The position numbers were made by a program, and so were the translations under genes. Of a DNA stretch of 60,302 bases, positions 1-8,627 are shown piece after piece. Source of the stretch: Pseudomonadota bacterium (GTDB lineage: Bacteria > Chloroflexota > UBA6077 > JAJPGT01); contig JAJPGT010000111.1 of NCBI GenBank assembly GCA_021325655.1, forward strand, positions 1-60,302. Reading direction: 5' to 3'. How positions within the stretch are numbered: position 1 is the first letter of the stretch; every line of letters begins with the position of its first letter. Below the pieces are notes generated by a model, which was given only the letters and a program-made list of their open reading frames with translations, made no database searches and was not told the DNA's origin.

Positions 1-96
1 GAGTACGTCCCGGCGGCGCAAGCCCAGGGGCAGAGGCTGTTCTCTGCCCTGCCCTTCCCCGATCTGGCGCTCCCTCTGGCCGACCTCTGGGCCTGA
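1..96 (+). CDS. C-terminal end of an unidentified protein (partial)
   Basis: An open frame enters from the left edge and ends at a TGA at 94-96, leaving 31 codons that read EYVPAAQAQG and end in LPLADLWA. Third positions are mostly G or C, as in real genes here. The hydrophobic end with a Pro-rich approach and a final Leu-Trp resembles the C-termini of Uma2-family (PD-(D/E)XK-like) proteins, but the fragment is too short to decide. The 128 bases that follow, up to the next gene, hold only a possible TATCGT -10 box at 175-180. Confidence 0.4.
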   Translation, partial: EYVPAAQAQGQRLFSALPFPDLALPLADLWA

Positions 97-224
97 GGAC
101 AGGCCGCTAGGCGGGTTGTGAGCGCGGCGACAGGGGTAGGGCCGGAAATCCTCGGCGCCGCCTGGCGGATTCCGTATCGTAAACGGGCGCGGCCGCGTGG
201 GATCCGCCGCGTCTGTGTCACGAC

Positions 225-2051
225 ATGTCCACTGCTCGCCTGTTCTCCTCGCTCTGGGCGCTCAGCCTGCTGGCGGCGCTCCTGCTGCCCCTGGCCGCTC
301 GCCCGGCTCCCGCTCGGGTGCAAGCGGCGTTTCTGCGCTGGGCTTCCTACGTAAGCTGGGATCCGCGCTCGTTCCAGGCGCTTCAGGCGCACCTGGGGGA
401 CCTGGACGTGGTGGCCAGCCACACCGCCAGTCTGCGCCAGGATGGCACGCTGGACGACGCGACCGAGCCGCAGGTGCGTGACCTGCTGGCCGGCTTCGGC
501 GGCCGGGCACTGCTGGAGGTGACCAACGCCGGGTTCGACCAGGACGCCGCGCACGCTATTCTGACCGATCCGCCGACGCGCGAGCGCGCGCTGGCCTCGT
601 TGGCGGCGCTGGGAAGACCCTGGGCGGGCGTGGTGCTCGACTTCGAGGACCTCGCCCCGGCGGATCGCGACGCCTACTCCAGCTTCGTCCGCGACGCCAA
701 GGCGCGCCTGGGCCCCAACCGGACGCTGGCGGTGGCGGTCGCGGCGCAGACGAAGGACACCCACGCGGGCTGGGCCGGCGGCTTCGACTACACGGCGCTC
801 GGCCAGGCTGCCGACCTCGTCTTCCTGATGGGCTACGGCTTCCGCACCGGGCGCTCGGCCAGCACCGGCCCGGTGGCGCCGCTGCCCTGGCTACAGGACG
901 TGCTCGACTTCGCCGTCACCCGCATCCCCTCCGCTCGCCTGGTGCTCGGGCTGCCGAGCTACGGCTTCGACTGGCGTACCGACCCGCTCCCGGACGATCC
1001 GACCACCCCGCAGAACGAGGCGGATGCGCCGCGCGGGCAGTCCGTCACCTACGCCGACGCGCTGGCGCTGGAGCAGGCGCACAACATTCCCGCGCCCAGC
1101 TACGATTGGGAGCGCTCCGGGACGATGCTGCGCTACCAGGACGACGCCGGGGTGCAGCACGAGGTGTGGTATGAAGATCGGCTGACGCTCGACCAGAAGC
1201 TGGCGCTGGTAGGCCGCTACAGGCTGGCCGGGGTGGGCTGGTGGCGGCTGGGAGGCGAGGACCCAGGTGTCTGGGGAGCGCTCAAGGCACGGGCGCTGGG
1301 TGGTCGCTTCTTTCTCGAAACGGGTTACACCGTGAGCCTGTTGCCGTTCCTGGACCTGTTCGACCACCGCGGTGGCGTTCGCACCTTCGGCTACCCGATC
1401 TCGAACGAGTTTCTCCTGCTGGGGAGCCAGGTGCAACTGTTCCAGCGCGCGGCGCTGCAGCTCGGGCCAGACGGGAGTGTCCGGCTGATGAACCTGCTCG
1501 ACCCGGAGATGCTGCCGCTGCTTCACCTCAATGGCTCGACGCTGCCAGCACCAGACCCGGCGCTGATCCGGCAGGCGCCGTCCCCCACCATGCCCGAGTT
1601 CGGCGCGCTGGCGCCGACCTGGGTACGCCAGGTCGCCCCGGAGAGCTGGGAGGGGCTGCCGGTCGGCTTCGGCCGGACGTTCTTCGGTACGGTGACCTGC
1701 GCCGACGCCTTCGGGCCAGGGCCGTGCAACGAAGGGCTGCTGCCGCTGATGGACCTGGAGCTGTGGGGGCTGCCGACCAGCCAGCCGGCGCGCGATCCCG
1801 GCAATGCGAACTTTGTCTACCAGCGCTTCCAGCGCGGCGTGCTCCAGTTCGACGCCGCCAGCGGGACGACCCAGTGGCTGCTGCTCGGCGACGTGCTCAA
1901 GAGTGTGCTGACCGGCCAGAATCTGCCGCCCGACGTCGAGCAGGAGCAGCGCGGCTCGCGCTTCTTCCGGCAGTACGATCCCTCCCGCCCGGGGGCGCTC
2001 GCCAGGCCCGAGCAGCTACCGGCGAGCGACCTGCGCGGTGCGTTCCAGTAG
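225..2051 (+). CDS. Secreted GH18-like glycosyl hydrolase with C-terminal LGFP/wall-associated-like region
   Basis: This 608-residue protein has an N-terminal hydrophobic signal segment (residues about 7-30), so it is probably exported. Residues about 35-350 look like a GH18 TIM barrel of the SleL/YaaH (spore and cell-wall lysin) kind: the strand-4 motif reads GVVLDFEDL, with Asp139 and the candidate catalytic acid Glu141, followed by LVFLMGYGF and a final GVGWWRLGGEDP. The family cleaves beta-1,4 linkages of GlcNAc-containing glycans. Residues about 360-608 carry a separate region with phrases such as FGYPISNEFL and LFQRAALQ, which resemble repeats often appended to secreted Chloroflexi proteins. 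No Shine-Dalgarno is obvious before the ATG. Substrate unknown. Confidence 0.72.
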   Translation: MSTARLFSSLWALSLLAALLLPLAARPAPARVQAAFLRWASYVSWDPRSFQALQAHLGDLDVVASHTASLRQDGTLDDATEPQVRDLLAGFGGRALLEVTNAGFDQDAAHAILTDPPTRERALASLAALGRPWAGVVLDFEDLAPADRDAYSSFVRDAKARLGPNRTLAVAVAAQTKDTHAGWAGGFDYTALGQAADLVFLMGYGFRTGRSASTGPVAPLPWLQDVLDFAVTRIPSARLVLGLPSYGFDWRTDPLPDDPTTPQNEADAPRGQSVTYADALALEQAHNIPAPSYDWERSGTMLRYQDDAGVQHEVWYEDRLTLDQKLALVGRYRLAGVGWWRLGGEDPGVWGALKARALGGRFFLETGYTVSLLPFLDLFDHRGGVRTFGYPISNEFLLLGSQVQLFQRAALQLGPDGSVRLMNLLDPEMLPLLHLNGSTLPAPDPALIRQAPSPTMPEFGALAPTWVRQVAPESWEGLPVGFGRTFFGTVTCADAFGPGPCNEGLLPLMDLELWGLPTSQPARDPGNANFVYQRFQRGVLQFDAASGTTQWLLLGDVLKSVLTGQNLPPDVEQEQRGSRFFRQYDPSRPGALARPEQLPASDLRGAFQ

Positions 2052-2060
2052 GGAGGCGCC

Positions 2061-3053
2061 GTGTTCCCCGTTGGTGACGAACTTCCCACCCGGCGGACGC
2101 CGTTCGTCAACTGGACGCTGGTCGCCGCCTGCATCGTCGCCTTCGGCTACGAAACGGCCGCGGGCCAGCTCGGGCAGCGGCTGGTCGTCGATACCTGGGG
2201 GCTAGTACCCGCGCGGCTGCTGGCGGACCCGCGTGGCGCCGCGCTGACGCTGCTCACCCACCAGTTCCTGCACGCCGACCTGCTGCACCTGGCCGGCAAT
2301 ATGCTCTTTCTGTGGGTATTTGGCGACAACGTCGAGGACGAGCTGGGCCACCTCGGCTACCTGCTGTTCTATCTCGCCGGCGGCGTCTGCGCCGGGCTCG
2401 CCTCGGTCGTTACCCGCCCCGGCTCCGACGTGCCGGGGATCGGCGCCTCTGGCGCAATCTCGGCGGTGCTGGCGGCCTACCTGGTGCTGCACCCGCTGGC
2501 CGAGGTGCGGGTACTGCTCCTGCTGCCCTGGACCCTCCTGGGTGCGCTGCTCACCCAGAGCGCGCCGATCTATGGCATTCCCGCCTGGGGCGCGCTGCTC
2601 GCCTGGTTTGGCTTGCAGCTCCTTGGCGGCCTCAGCGCTCAGTTCTCCCCGGCCGGAGTGGACTACGGTGCCCATGTCGGCGGCTTCCTGGCCGGCTACC
2701 TGGCGATCCGCGGGCTGCGCGCTCTTGGCCTCTGGCCCGACGAGCCGGATCCAAACGCGCCTCCCCGAGAGCGGAGCCCGATGGTGCGCGACTACGTCGT
2801 CGCTGCCCGGGTCCTGCGCGCCGGCCAGGCGCTCAGCCCGGCCGACGTCCGCTGGACAGAGCGGCGCTTCGAGCGCGTCGAGCCGGACGTGGTGCCCGCC
2901 ACCTCCCTGGCCGACGTCGTTGGCCGGCGGCTGCGGGTGGACCGCTATCCGCTGGAGCCGATCTCCTGGTCCGACCTGGAGCCAGCGGAGACAGCGACGT
3001 CGGAACCGGGCAGAGCAACGCCAGAGCCGGGCGAGCGCGCGTCGCCGAGCTAG
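2061..3053 (+). CDS. Rhomboid-family intramembrane serine protease fused to a SAF-like domain
   Basis: This 330-residue protein starts at a GTG preceded by GGGAGG. Residues 1-225 form a rhomboid core of about six membrane segments. All family landmarks are visible: the HLAGN motif (His76 to Asn80), the nucleophile Ser130 in GIGASGAIS, and the partner His205 in YGAHVGGF. Rhomboids cut transmembrane substrates inside the bilayer. After a charged linker, residues about 240-308 resemble a SAF domain (VVAARVLRAGQALSPADV, then VVGRRLRVDRYPLEPI), as in CpaB/FlgA-type proteins and antifreeze-like domains. It lies 9 bases behind the GH18 gene and is probably co-transcribed with it. The rhomboid call is firm; the SAF assignment is by pattern. 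Confidence 0.85.
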   Translation: MFPVGDELPTRRTPFVNWTLVAACIVAFGYETAAGQLGQRLVVDTWGLVPARLLADPRGAALTLLTHQFLHADLLHLAGNMLFLWVFGDNVEDELGHLGYLLFYLAGGVCAGLASVVTRPGSDVPGIGASGAISAVLAAYLVLHPLAEVRVLLLLPWTLLGALLTQSAPIYGIPAWGALLAWFGLQLLGGLSAQFSPAGVDYGAHVGGFLAGYLAIRGLRALGLWPDEPDPNAPPRERSPMVRDYVVAARVLRAGQALSPADVRWTERRFERVEPDVVPATSLADVVGRRLRVDRYPLEPISWSDLEPAETATSEPGRATPEPGERASPS

Positions 3054-3067
3054 CCGCGCGCGCGGCT
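3052..3067. terminator. GC palindrome at the end of the rhomboid gene
   Basis: A perfect 16-base palindrome, AGCCGCGCGCGCGGCT, overlaps the rhomboid stop codon. It could form a hairpin ending the upstream transcript, but no T-run follows and GC palindromes occur by chance in such DNA. A possible extended -10 (TGG then TACGCT, 3072-3077) for the next gene follows directly. Confidence 0.3.
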
Positions 3068-3116
3068 GTGGTACGCTAACGGTAGTGTTTTGGACGGGCG
3101 GGAGCGACGGCAGCAG

Positions 3117-3407
3117 ATGGCGACGACCCTGGATTACGACCCCGCGAGCGGCCAGATCCTCCTGGTGACCGACCACGGGACGCTGAGCTTCGACGGCTGC
3201 GGCCCGGACCTGAAGATCGCCCGCCAGGGCGAGAACGGCGAGCCCGAGCGCCCGCTCTGGCTGAGCCCGGCCGAGGCGATGGTCATGCTGAAGATGGTCC
3301 GCTACTGCCTGTCACTGGAAAAGCTCTCCCCCACCTCCCGCGCGGTGCTGGAAGCGGTCGGGCCGCGGCTGGAGCCCCTCACCCGTACCGACGAGCCCGC
3401 CAGCTAG
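3117..3407 (+). CDS. Small protein of unknown function
   Basis: This is a 96-residue soluble protein with no signal or membrane segment. It starts MATTLDYDPASGQILLV and contains the phrases GTLSFDGCGPDLKIARQ and LWLSPAEAMVMLKMVRY. The N-terminal half looks like beta strands and the C-terminal half like a helix-turn-helix-sized alpha region, but I recognise no family. The ATG at 3117 is preferred over an in-frame TTG at 3090 because GGCGGGAG lies a normal distance upstream. A TACGCT box at 3072-3077 would give a leader of about 33 bases. Codon third positions are strongly GC, supporting a real gene. Confidence 0.6.
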   Translation: MATTLDYDPASGQILLVTDHGTLSFDGCGPDLKIARQGENGEPERPLWLSPAEAMVMLKMVRYCLSLEKLSPTSRAVLEAVGPRLEPLTRTDEPAS

Positions 3408-3529
3408 CCTCTCGTCCCACTCTCTGCGGGCACAGGCGCAGCGCGAGCGCGCCGGGCGCCCCGATCCTTCGCACAATGCTCACCGTGGCCCACGAAGCCC
3501 TGGCAGCCGCCATCCGCGCCTGCTCTGTC

Positions 3530-3558
3530 TTGACTACTTCGACGCAGTTTGAAACGAT
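3530..3558 (+). promoter_or_regulatory. Possible sigma-70 promoter for the cyclase-family gene
   Basis: TTGACT (3530-3535) is followed after 17 bases by AACGAT (3553-3558), which matches the -10 consensus in only three positions. It lies about 55 bases upstream of a well-placed GGAGGT and ATG 3619. Confidence 0.3.
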
Positions 3559-3618
3559 GGCAAGGCCTGGAGATCCTTACGGCCCAACGGCTCGGGACAC
3601 GTCTGGAGGTACCTCGCC

Positions 3619-4593
3619 ATGGCACGACCGGAAGTCACGCCAGCACTGCTGGAGGAGTACTGCGAGCGGTTCCGCAACTGGGGCAAGTGGGGGCCGGATG
3701 ACGAGATCGGAACGCTGAACTACATCACCCCGGCCAAGATCGTGGCGGCGGCGCAACTGGTGCGCCAGGGCAAGGTGATCTCGCTGGCGCTGCCCTTCGA
3801 CAGCAAGGGGCCACAGACGGGGCGCTTTGGCCGGGTGAATCCGATCCACCAGATGGTCGCTACTGGCACGGACCACGTCGCCGGCAATCAGCGCGTACTG
3901 GACTTCGAGCAGGGACCCTACGGCTTCGGCTACGCCGACGACACGATCACGATGTATCTGCAAACTGGGACGCAGTGGGACGGGTTGAGCCACATCTTCC
4001 GCCATGGGAAGATGTACAACGGCTACGATGCCCGTCTGGTCAATAGCGCTGGCGCTGCGCGCAACGGCATCGAGAAGCTGAAGGATAAGGTGGTCACGCG
4101 GGGCGTGCTGCTGGACATCGCCCGGTTGAAGGGTCTGGACTACCTGGAGGTCGGAACCGCGATCTACAGCGAGGATCTGGATGCCGCCGCTACCCAGGCC
4201 GGGGTGGAGATCGGCGAAGGTGACATCGTGCTGATCCGCACCGGGGAGATGGGGCGGCGGCTGCGCGAGGGGGATTGGGGGCCGTACCCGGCCGGCGATG
4301 CGCCGGGCCTCTCCTTTACCACCGCACCCTGGATCGCCGAGAAGCGCCTCGCCGGGATCGCCTCCGACACCTGGGGCGTAGAGGTGCGCCCCAACGAGCT
4401 GGCCGGAGCGTTCCAGCCCCTGCACCTGGTGATCGTAGTCAACATGGGGCTGCTGGTGGGAGAGATCTTCTACCTGGAAGACCTGGCGCGCGACTGCGCT
4501 CAGGACGGCGTCTACGAGTTCCTGTTCGTCGCCCCACCGCTCCCGATCACTGGCGCCGTTGGCTCGCCGCTCAACCCGCTCGCGATCAAGTAG
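3619..4593 (+). CDS. Cyclase-family (kynurenine formamidase-like) metal hydrolase
   Basis: This 324-residue protein belongs to the cyclase family PF04199, whose members hydrolyse amide, imide or lactone bonds with a divalent metal. The metal motif of the longer subgroup is visible as TGTQWDGLSH followed by FRHGKMYNG, in place of the shorter HxGTHxDxPxH form. The N-terminus FRNWGKWGPDDEIGTLNYI and the late SDTWGVEVRPNE are also typical. A good GGAGGT precedes the ATG. It faces the molybdenum hydroxylase operon across a shared terminator. A second, differently built cyclase lies at 41798-42568. Substrate not predictable. Confidence 0.88.
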   Translation: MARPEVTPALLEEYCERFRNWGKWGPDDEIGTLNYITPAKIVAAAQLVRQGKVISLALPFDSKGPQTGRFGRVNPIHQMVATGTDHVAGNQRVLDFEQGPYGFGYADDTITMYLQTGTQWDGLSHIFRHGKMYNGYDARLVNSAGAARNGIEKLKDKVVTRGVLLDIARLKGLDYLEVGTAIYSEDLDAAATQAGVEIGEGDIVLIRTGEMGRRLREGDWGPYPAGDAPGLSFTTAPWIAEKRLAGIASDTWGVEVRPNELAGAFQPLHLVIVVNMGLLVGEIFYLEDLARDCAQDGVYEFLFVAPPLPITGAVGSPLNPLAIK

Positions 4594-4677
4594 CGGCGGA
4601 GCGGCGAGCTAGTGTGCGACCTGATCGAGCAGGCGCGGGCCGAGTTCCGTGCCAGAAGGGAACAGCAGCGGTAGACG

Positions 4678-4712
4678 GCGGGGGTCGGGGGATTGCTCCC
4701 TCCGACCCCCGC
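4678..4712. terminator. Bidirectional intrinsic terminator-like hairpin between convergent genes
   Basis: An 11-bp perfect stem (4678-4688 with 4702-4712) is extended by 4 bp past a single bulged T, closing on the loop TTGC (4693-4696). It sits between the stop of the cyclase gene and the stop of the molybdenum hydroxylase operon, where a terminator serving both strands is expected. There is no clear T-run. The stretch before it (4594-4677) holds only a 20-codon open frame at 4612-4674 that I do not call. Confidence 0.7.
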
Positions 4713-4720
4713 ACGTAGCG

Positions 4721-7117
4721 TCAGCCAGACTGCCGGGCCGCTTCCACCCAGCGGACGATCCGCTCCGGGGTCATCGGCACCTCGTCCACCTTTACCCCTA
4801 GCGGTCTGAGCGCGTCCTCCACCGCGCTCGCCAGCGCCGCGGGCGCGATCATCCTTCCGCCCTCGCCACCCCCCTTCACCCCGTACTCGGTGAAGGGGGA
4901 GGGGGTCTCCACGTGGCCGATCTCGAACTTCGGCACCTCCATCGCGGTGGGGATCAGGTAGCTCATGAAGCTGGAGCTCAGCGGCTGGCCCTGCTCGTCA
5001 TACACGCACTCTTCGAACAGCGCCATCCCGATGCCCTGGGTGATCCCGCCGGCGATCTGGCCGCGCAGGCTCTTGGGGTTCACGATCGTCCCCACGTCGT
5101 GGACCGCGACATAGCGCAGGATCGTCACCTGGCCAGTCTCGGGGTTGACCTCAACGACCGGGATGTGGGCGCCGTGCGCCATCATTGGGTAGAAGGCGCC
5201 CAGGTCCTTGCGGTCCGGAGAGGGCAGGGTGAGGTAGGGGTGGTCGTAGGTGTGGCGCGCCTCCAGCCCGCTCTCCATGCCGGGCGGCAGGTCCAGACGG
5301 AACCAGTACGCCTTGAAGCCGATGTCGGCATAGCTGAGAGACTTCTCCGGGACGCCGCGCACGACCGCCCTGCCTTCCTGGAAGATGATGTCTTCCGGGG
5401 ACGCTTCCAGCAGGTGGGCGGCAATACGCGCCATCTTGTCCTTCAGCTTGCGCGCCGCGCCAACCATCGCCCCGGTGAGCATCACGGTCATCCGGCTGCC
5501 CCCCGGTCCGGCCGCGGGCAGGCCATGCATCGAGCCCTCGTAGGCGATCGTGACGTTCGACGGGTCGATGCCGAACTCCTCGGCCAGCACCTGGGCGCAC
5601 ACCGTCTCGGGGCTGTTGCCCCAGAAGGGGGAGAACAGGGTTACGGTGAAATCCCCGGTGGGGCCGACGCTAATCCCGACGCTCTCGGGAACGCTGGTCA
5701 GCCCGGGGGCAGCGCCCCAGAACCAGAACTCCGTCGGGCCATAGACGCTGCGCTGGTGCGCCGTCGCCAGGCCGATCCCGATGTACCGACCCTGCTGCCG
5801 CGCCTGCTCCTGCAGCTTACGTAGCTCATCCAGCCCGGCCATCTGGAGCGCCTTATCGAGCACCGCCGGGTAGTTACCGCTGTCATAGATGTTGCCAGCC
5901 GGGGTCTTGTAGGGGAACTGCTCCGGCTGAATGAAGTTGCGCCGCCGAATCTCGATCCGGTCTATCCCTAGCTCCTCTGCCGCCGCGTCCACCAGACGCT
6001 CCAGGCAGAAGTTGCCGGCGTCGGAGCCGGCGCCGCGGAACACCCCTTGCTGACACTTGTTGGTCAGCACGCACTGAACGCTGTATTCCAGGCTCCGGAT
6101 GCGGTACGGGCCGGTCTGTTGCGCCAGCGCGTTGCCGTGCGTGCCATGGCTGAGCTGGAAGTAGGCGCCGTAATCATCAACCACCTTGATCCGCAGCGCC
6201 GTGAAGATACCGTCGTTCGTCACCGCCAGCTCGGCGTCGTAGTAGCGGTCGCAGGCCAGGTTCTCGCAGGCGATCAGGTTTTCCACCCGGTCTTCCATAA
6301 ATTTGACCGGGCGACCGGTGAGCCTGGCCAGGGTACCGGCAATGGCAATCACCTTGGCCAGGATGTGCTTAGAACCGAAGCTCCCCCCGACGTGCATCGG
6401 GATCAGATTCAGCTTGCTCGGCGGGAGCTTCAGCGTCAACGCCAGCAGCCAGCCGACGTAATTCAGCATATTGGTGTTGGACCAGACGTCCATTCGCCCG
6501 GTGGCGGGGTTGTACTGGCAGACCGCCCCGGCTGTCTCCAGCGGCTGGGCGCTGGCGCGGTGGTAACGCAGCCTGCGGCGGATCACCCGGTCCGCTGTGG
6601 CGAAGTCGCCCTCCACGTCGCCAAATGACAGCGTCTTCTCGAACACCAGGTTGCTGGGCAGGTTCTCGTGGACCCTGGGCGCCTCCGGCTTCATCGCTTC
6701 GAACGGATCGGTAACCGGTGGCAGCGGCTCGTACTCCACCTCGATCAGGCCGATCGCGTCCTCGGCGCGGTAGCGGTCTACCGCGGCGACGGCGGCCACC
6801 GCTTCGCCGGCGTAGCGAACCTTGCCCACTGCCAGCGCGTACTCCACCACCTCCTCGGGGCAGAAGCGCGGCAGCGGGTTGGTGTGCTTAACGATGTCCT
6901 CCCCGGTGATCACCGCCACTACCCCGGGGAGCGCCTTCGCCTTGCTGGTATCAATCCGGGCGATGCGGGCGTGGGCATGCGGGCTGAGGAGCACCGCCAC
7001 CTCCAGCATCCCCGGCAGCTTCACGTCGTCGCTGTAGGTGGCGCGGCCGGTGAGCAGCTTGGGGTCTTCCAGCCGCGGGATGTCCTTGCCGATCCAGGTA
7101 TGCTGGGCTACTGCCAT
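4721..7117 (-). CDS. Molybdenum hydroxylase large (molybdopterin) subunit, xanthine dehydrogenase/CoxL family
   Basis: This 798-residue catalytic subunit belongs to the XDH/CoxL family, which hydroxylates N-heterocycles, aldehydes or purines (or oxidises CO in form I enzymes) using molybdopterin cytosine dinucleotide. The N-terminal domain begins GKDIPRLEDPKLLTGRATY. The active-site loop reads VFRGAGSDAG at residues 359-368, lacking the Cys of the form I CO dehydrogenase AYxCSFR loop. The conserved catalytic Glu is Glu752 in GVKGGGEGG. It is the last gene of a three-gene operon, 9 bases after the iron-sulfur subunit. The variant loop argues against true CO dehydrogenase; substrate unknown. 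Confidence 0.92.
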   Translation of the reverse strand: MAVAQHTWIGKDIPRLEDPKLLTGRATYSDDVKLPGMLEVAVLLSPHAHARIARIDTSKAKALPGVVAVITGEDIVKHTNPLPRFCPEEVVEYALAVGKVRYAGEAVAAVAAVDRYRAEDAIGLIEVEYEPLPPVTDPFEAMKPEAPRVHENLPSNLVFEKTLSFGDVEGDFATADRVIRRRLRYHRASAQPLETAGAVCQYNPATGRMDVWSNTNMLNYVGWLLALTLKLPPSKLNLIPMHVGGSFGSKHILAKVIAIAGTLARLTGRPVKFMEDRVENLIACENLACDRYYDAELAVTNDGIFTALRIKVVDDYGAYFQLSHGTHGNALAQQTGPYRIRSLEYSVQCVLTNKCQQGVFRGAGSDAGNFCLERLVDAAAEELGIDRIEIRRRNFIQPEQFPYKTPAGNIYDSGNYPAVLDKALQMAGLDELRKLQEQARQQGRYIGIGLATAHQRSVYGPTEFWFWGAAPGLTSVPESVGISVGPTGDFTVTLFSPFWGNSPETVCAQVLAEEFGIDPSNVTIAYEGSMHGLPAAGPGGSRMTVMLTGAMVGAARKLKDKMARIAAHLLEASPEDIIFQEGRAVVRGVPEKSLSYADIGFKAYWFRLDLPPGMESGLEARHTYDHPYLTLPSPDRKDLGAFYPMMAHGAHIPVVEVNPETGQVTILRYVAVHDVGTIVNPKSLRGQIAGGITQGIGMALFEECVYDEQGQPLSSSFMSYLIPTAMEVPKFEIGHVETPSPFTEYGVKGGGEGGRMIAPAALASAVEDALRPLGVKVDEVPMTPERIVRWVEAARQSG

Positions 7118-7126
7118 CGCTCCCTC

Positions 7127-7615
7127 CTAGCGGGCGGCGGTCACTGCCTGGCGCGCGGCGGCGAGCTGTACCGCCTCGATAATCCCCTGGTAGCCGGTGC
7201 AGCGGCAGAGGTTGGCTGACACCGCTTCCCGGATCTGCGCCTCACTCGGCGCCGGGTTGGTGCTGAGCAGCTCGTAGGCGATCAGCAGCATCCCCGGGGT
7301 GCAAAAGCCGCACTGGAGCCCCTGCGCTTCGCGGAAGGCTTCCTGAAGCGGGTGCAGGGTATCGCCCTGGCTCAGCCCTTCCACGGTCATGATCTCGGCG
7401 CCGTCGGCCTGGACCGCGAACAGCAGGCAGGAGCGCACCGATTCCCCGTTGACCAGCACCGTGCAGGTGCCGCAGACGCCCTGCTCGCAGCCAATGTGCG
7501 TCCCGGTCAGCCCGAGGTCATTGCGCAGCACATCCACCAGCAGACGCCGCGGCTCCACCGCCACCTCATGCTGCATTCCGTTGACGGTGAGAGTGATCGG
7601 TATACGTTGCGCCAT
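7127..7615 (-). CDS. Molybdenum hydroxylase iron-sulfur subunit, two [2Fe-2S] clusters
   Basis: This 162-residue small subunit passes electrons from the molybdenum centre to FAD. The N-terminal plant-ferredoxin-like cluster uses Cys43, Cys48, Cys51 and Cys63 (CEQGVCGTC). The C-terminal helical cluster uses Cys102, Cys105, Cys137 and Cys139 (QCGFCTPGM and CRCTGYQG). All eight ligands are present, so the subunit should be functional. It sits between the FAD subunit (5-base gap) and the large subunit. As the only such subunit in the window, it might also serve the two orphan large subunits at 34382-39051. Confidence 0.95.
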   Translation of the reverse strand: MAQRIPITLTVNGMQHEVAVEPRRLLVDVLRNDLGLTGTHIGCEQGVCGTCTVLVNGESVRSCLLFAVQADGAEIMTVEGLSQGDTLHPLQEAFREAQGLQCGFCTPGMLLIAYELLSTNPAPSEAQIREAVSANLCRCTGYQGIIEAVQLAAARQAVTAAR

Positions 7616-7620
7616 CGCTC

Positions 7621-8490
7621 TTACCCTCCCGCGCGTGCCGCCGCGGTCTCAATCGCCTGGCGAACAGCTACCCGCGCCAGCTTGCGGCGGAAGCTGGCCG
7701 AGCCGTGGACGTCGCTGGGCGGGTCGGTGGCGGCTGCGGCCCGCTCGGCCACCGCGACCAGCAGATCGCCTGCCGGCACCTCGCCGATGAGCATCTGCTC
7801 GGCCTCGGGAACTCGGAGCGGGGTCGGGCCGACGCCACACAGTGCTAGTCGCGCCCGCTCGCAGCGACCGACGGCGTTAAGGGTGATCAGCGCCACTGCG
7901 CCCACCAGGGCGTAGTCGCCGTGGCGGCGGGTGATCTCGGTGAAGGCGCCGCCGGTGCTGGCCGGCAGCCCGCGGGCGCGCACCTCCACCAGCAGCTCTC
8001 CTGGCTGGAGCGCGGTCGTCATCATGCCGGTGAAGAACTGGTCGGCGGCGATAACGCGCCTGCCCTGCTGGCTAGCCAGGACGAATTCAGCTTCCAGCGC
8101 CAGCATCACCGCCGGCAGCTCCGACGCCGGATCGGCGTGGGCCAGATTGCCCCCTACGGTGCCCCGGTGGCGAATCGGCAGGTGGCCGATCAGGTGCGCC
8201 GCTTCCGACAGGATCGGCAGGCGGGCGCGCACGCTCTCCGCGCGCTCCAGCGTCGCCTGGCGTGTCAGGGCCCCGATCACCACCCCGCCATCCCACTCGC
8301 GCACGTAGTCCAGCTCGGGAATTCGATTGATGTCGACCAGCACCTCGGGGTGGGCCAACCGAAAGTTGAGCAAGGGGATCAGGCTCTGGCCCCCCGCGAG
8401 CACCTTGGCCCGGTCTCCGTGCTGCGCGAGCAGCGAGAGCGCCTCGGGCTGGCTGCGTGGGGCGAAATAGTCAAAGGGAGGCGGTTTCAT
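7621..8490 (-). CDS. Molybdenum hydroxylase FAD-binding (medium) subunit
   Basis: This 289-residue protein is the FAD subunit of an XDH/CoxM-type enzyme. It begins MKPPPFDYFAPRSQPEALSL and carries the two family FAD motifs, LAGGQSLIPLLNFRLA near residue 32 and RHRGTVGGNLAHADPA near residue 108. The C-terminal CO dehydrogenase flavoprotein domain follows. It is the first gene of the operon, giving the order medium, small, large that is common for CoxMSL-like enzymes. A good promoter lies about 140 bases upstream (8628-8656), so the transcript has a leader of about 130 bases in which I see no recognised riboswitch. Confidence 0.93.
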   Translation of the reverse strand: MKPPPFDYFAPRSQPEALSLLAQHGDRAKVLAGGQSLIPLLNFRLAHPEVLVDINRIPELDYVREWDGGVVIGALTRQATLERAESVRARLPILSEAAHLIGHLPIRHRGTVGGNLAHADPASELPAVMLALEAEFVLASQQGRRVIAADQFFTGMMTTALQPGELLVEVRARGLPASTGGAFTEITRRHGDYALVGAVALITLNAVGRCERARLALCGVGPTPLRVPEAEQMLIGEVPAGDLLVAVAERAAAATDPPSDVHGSASFRRKLARVAVRQAIETAAARAGG

Positions 8491-8627
8491 CGTTCACTCC
8501 GTGCCGCAAAAGACAGGGGCCGATCAGCGACAGTTCGAGCGGCGATGCGCTGGTTGAACACCTCCGAGGGGCAAGACTCGCCGCGTAGGAGAGCCGGGTG
8601 GACGCATACGCGGCGGCACCTGTCCCG

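Noticed and set aside
4612..4674. 20-codon open frame after the cyclase gene
   Set aside because: Too short, no ribosome binding site or family; it might be a gene remnant, but nothing supports this.
4721..7117. Aerobic CO dehydrogenase CoxL (form I)
   Set aside because: The form I loop with its Cys ligand is absent; the loop is VFRGAGSDAG.
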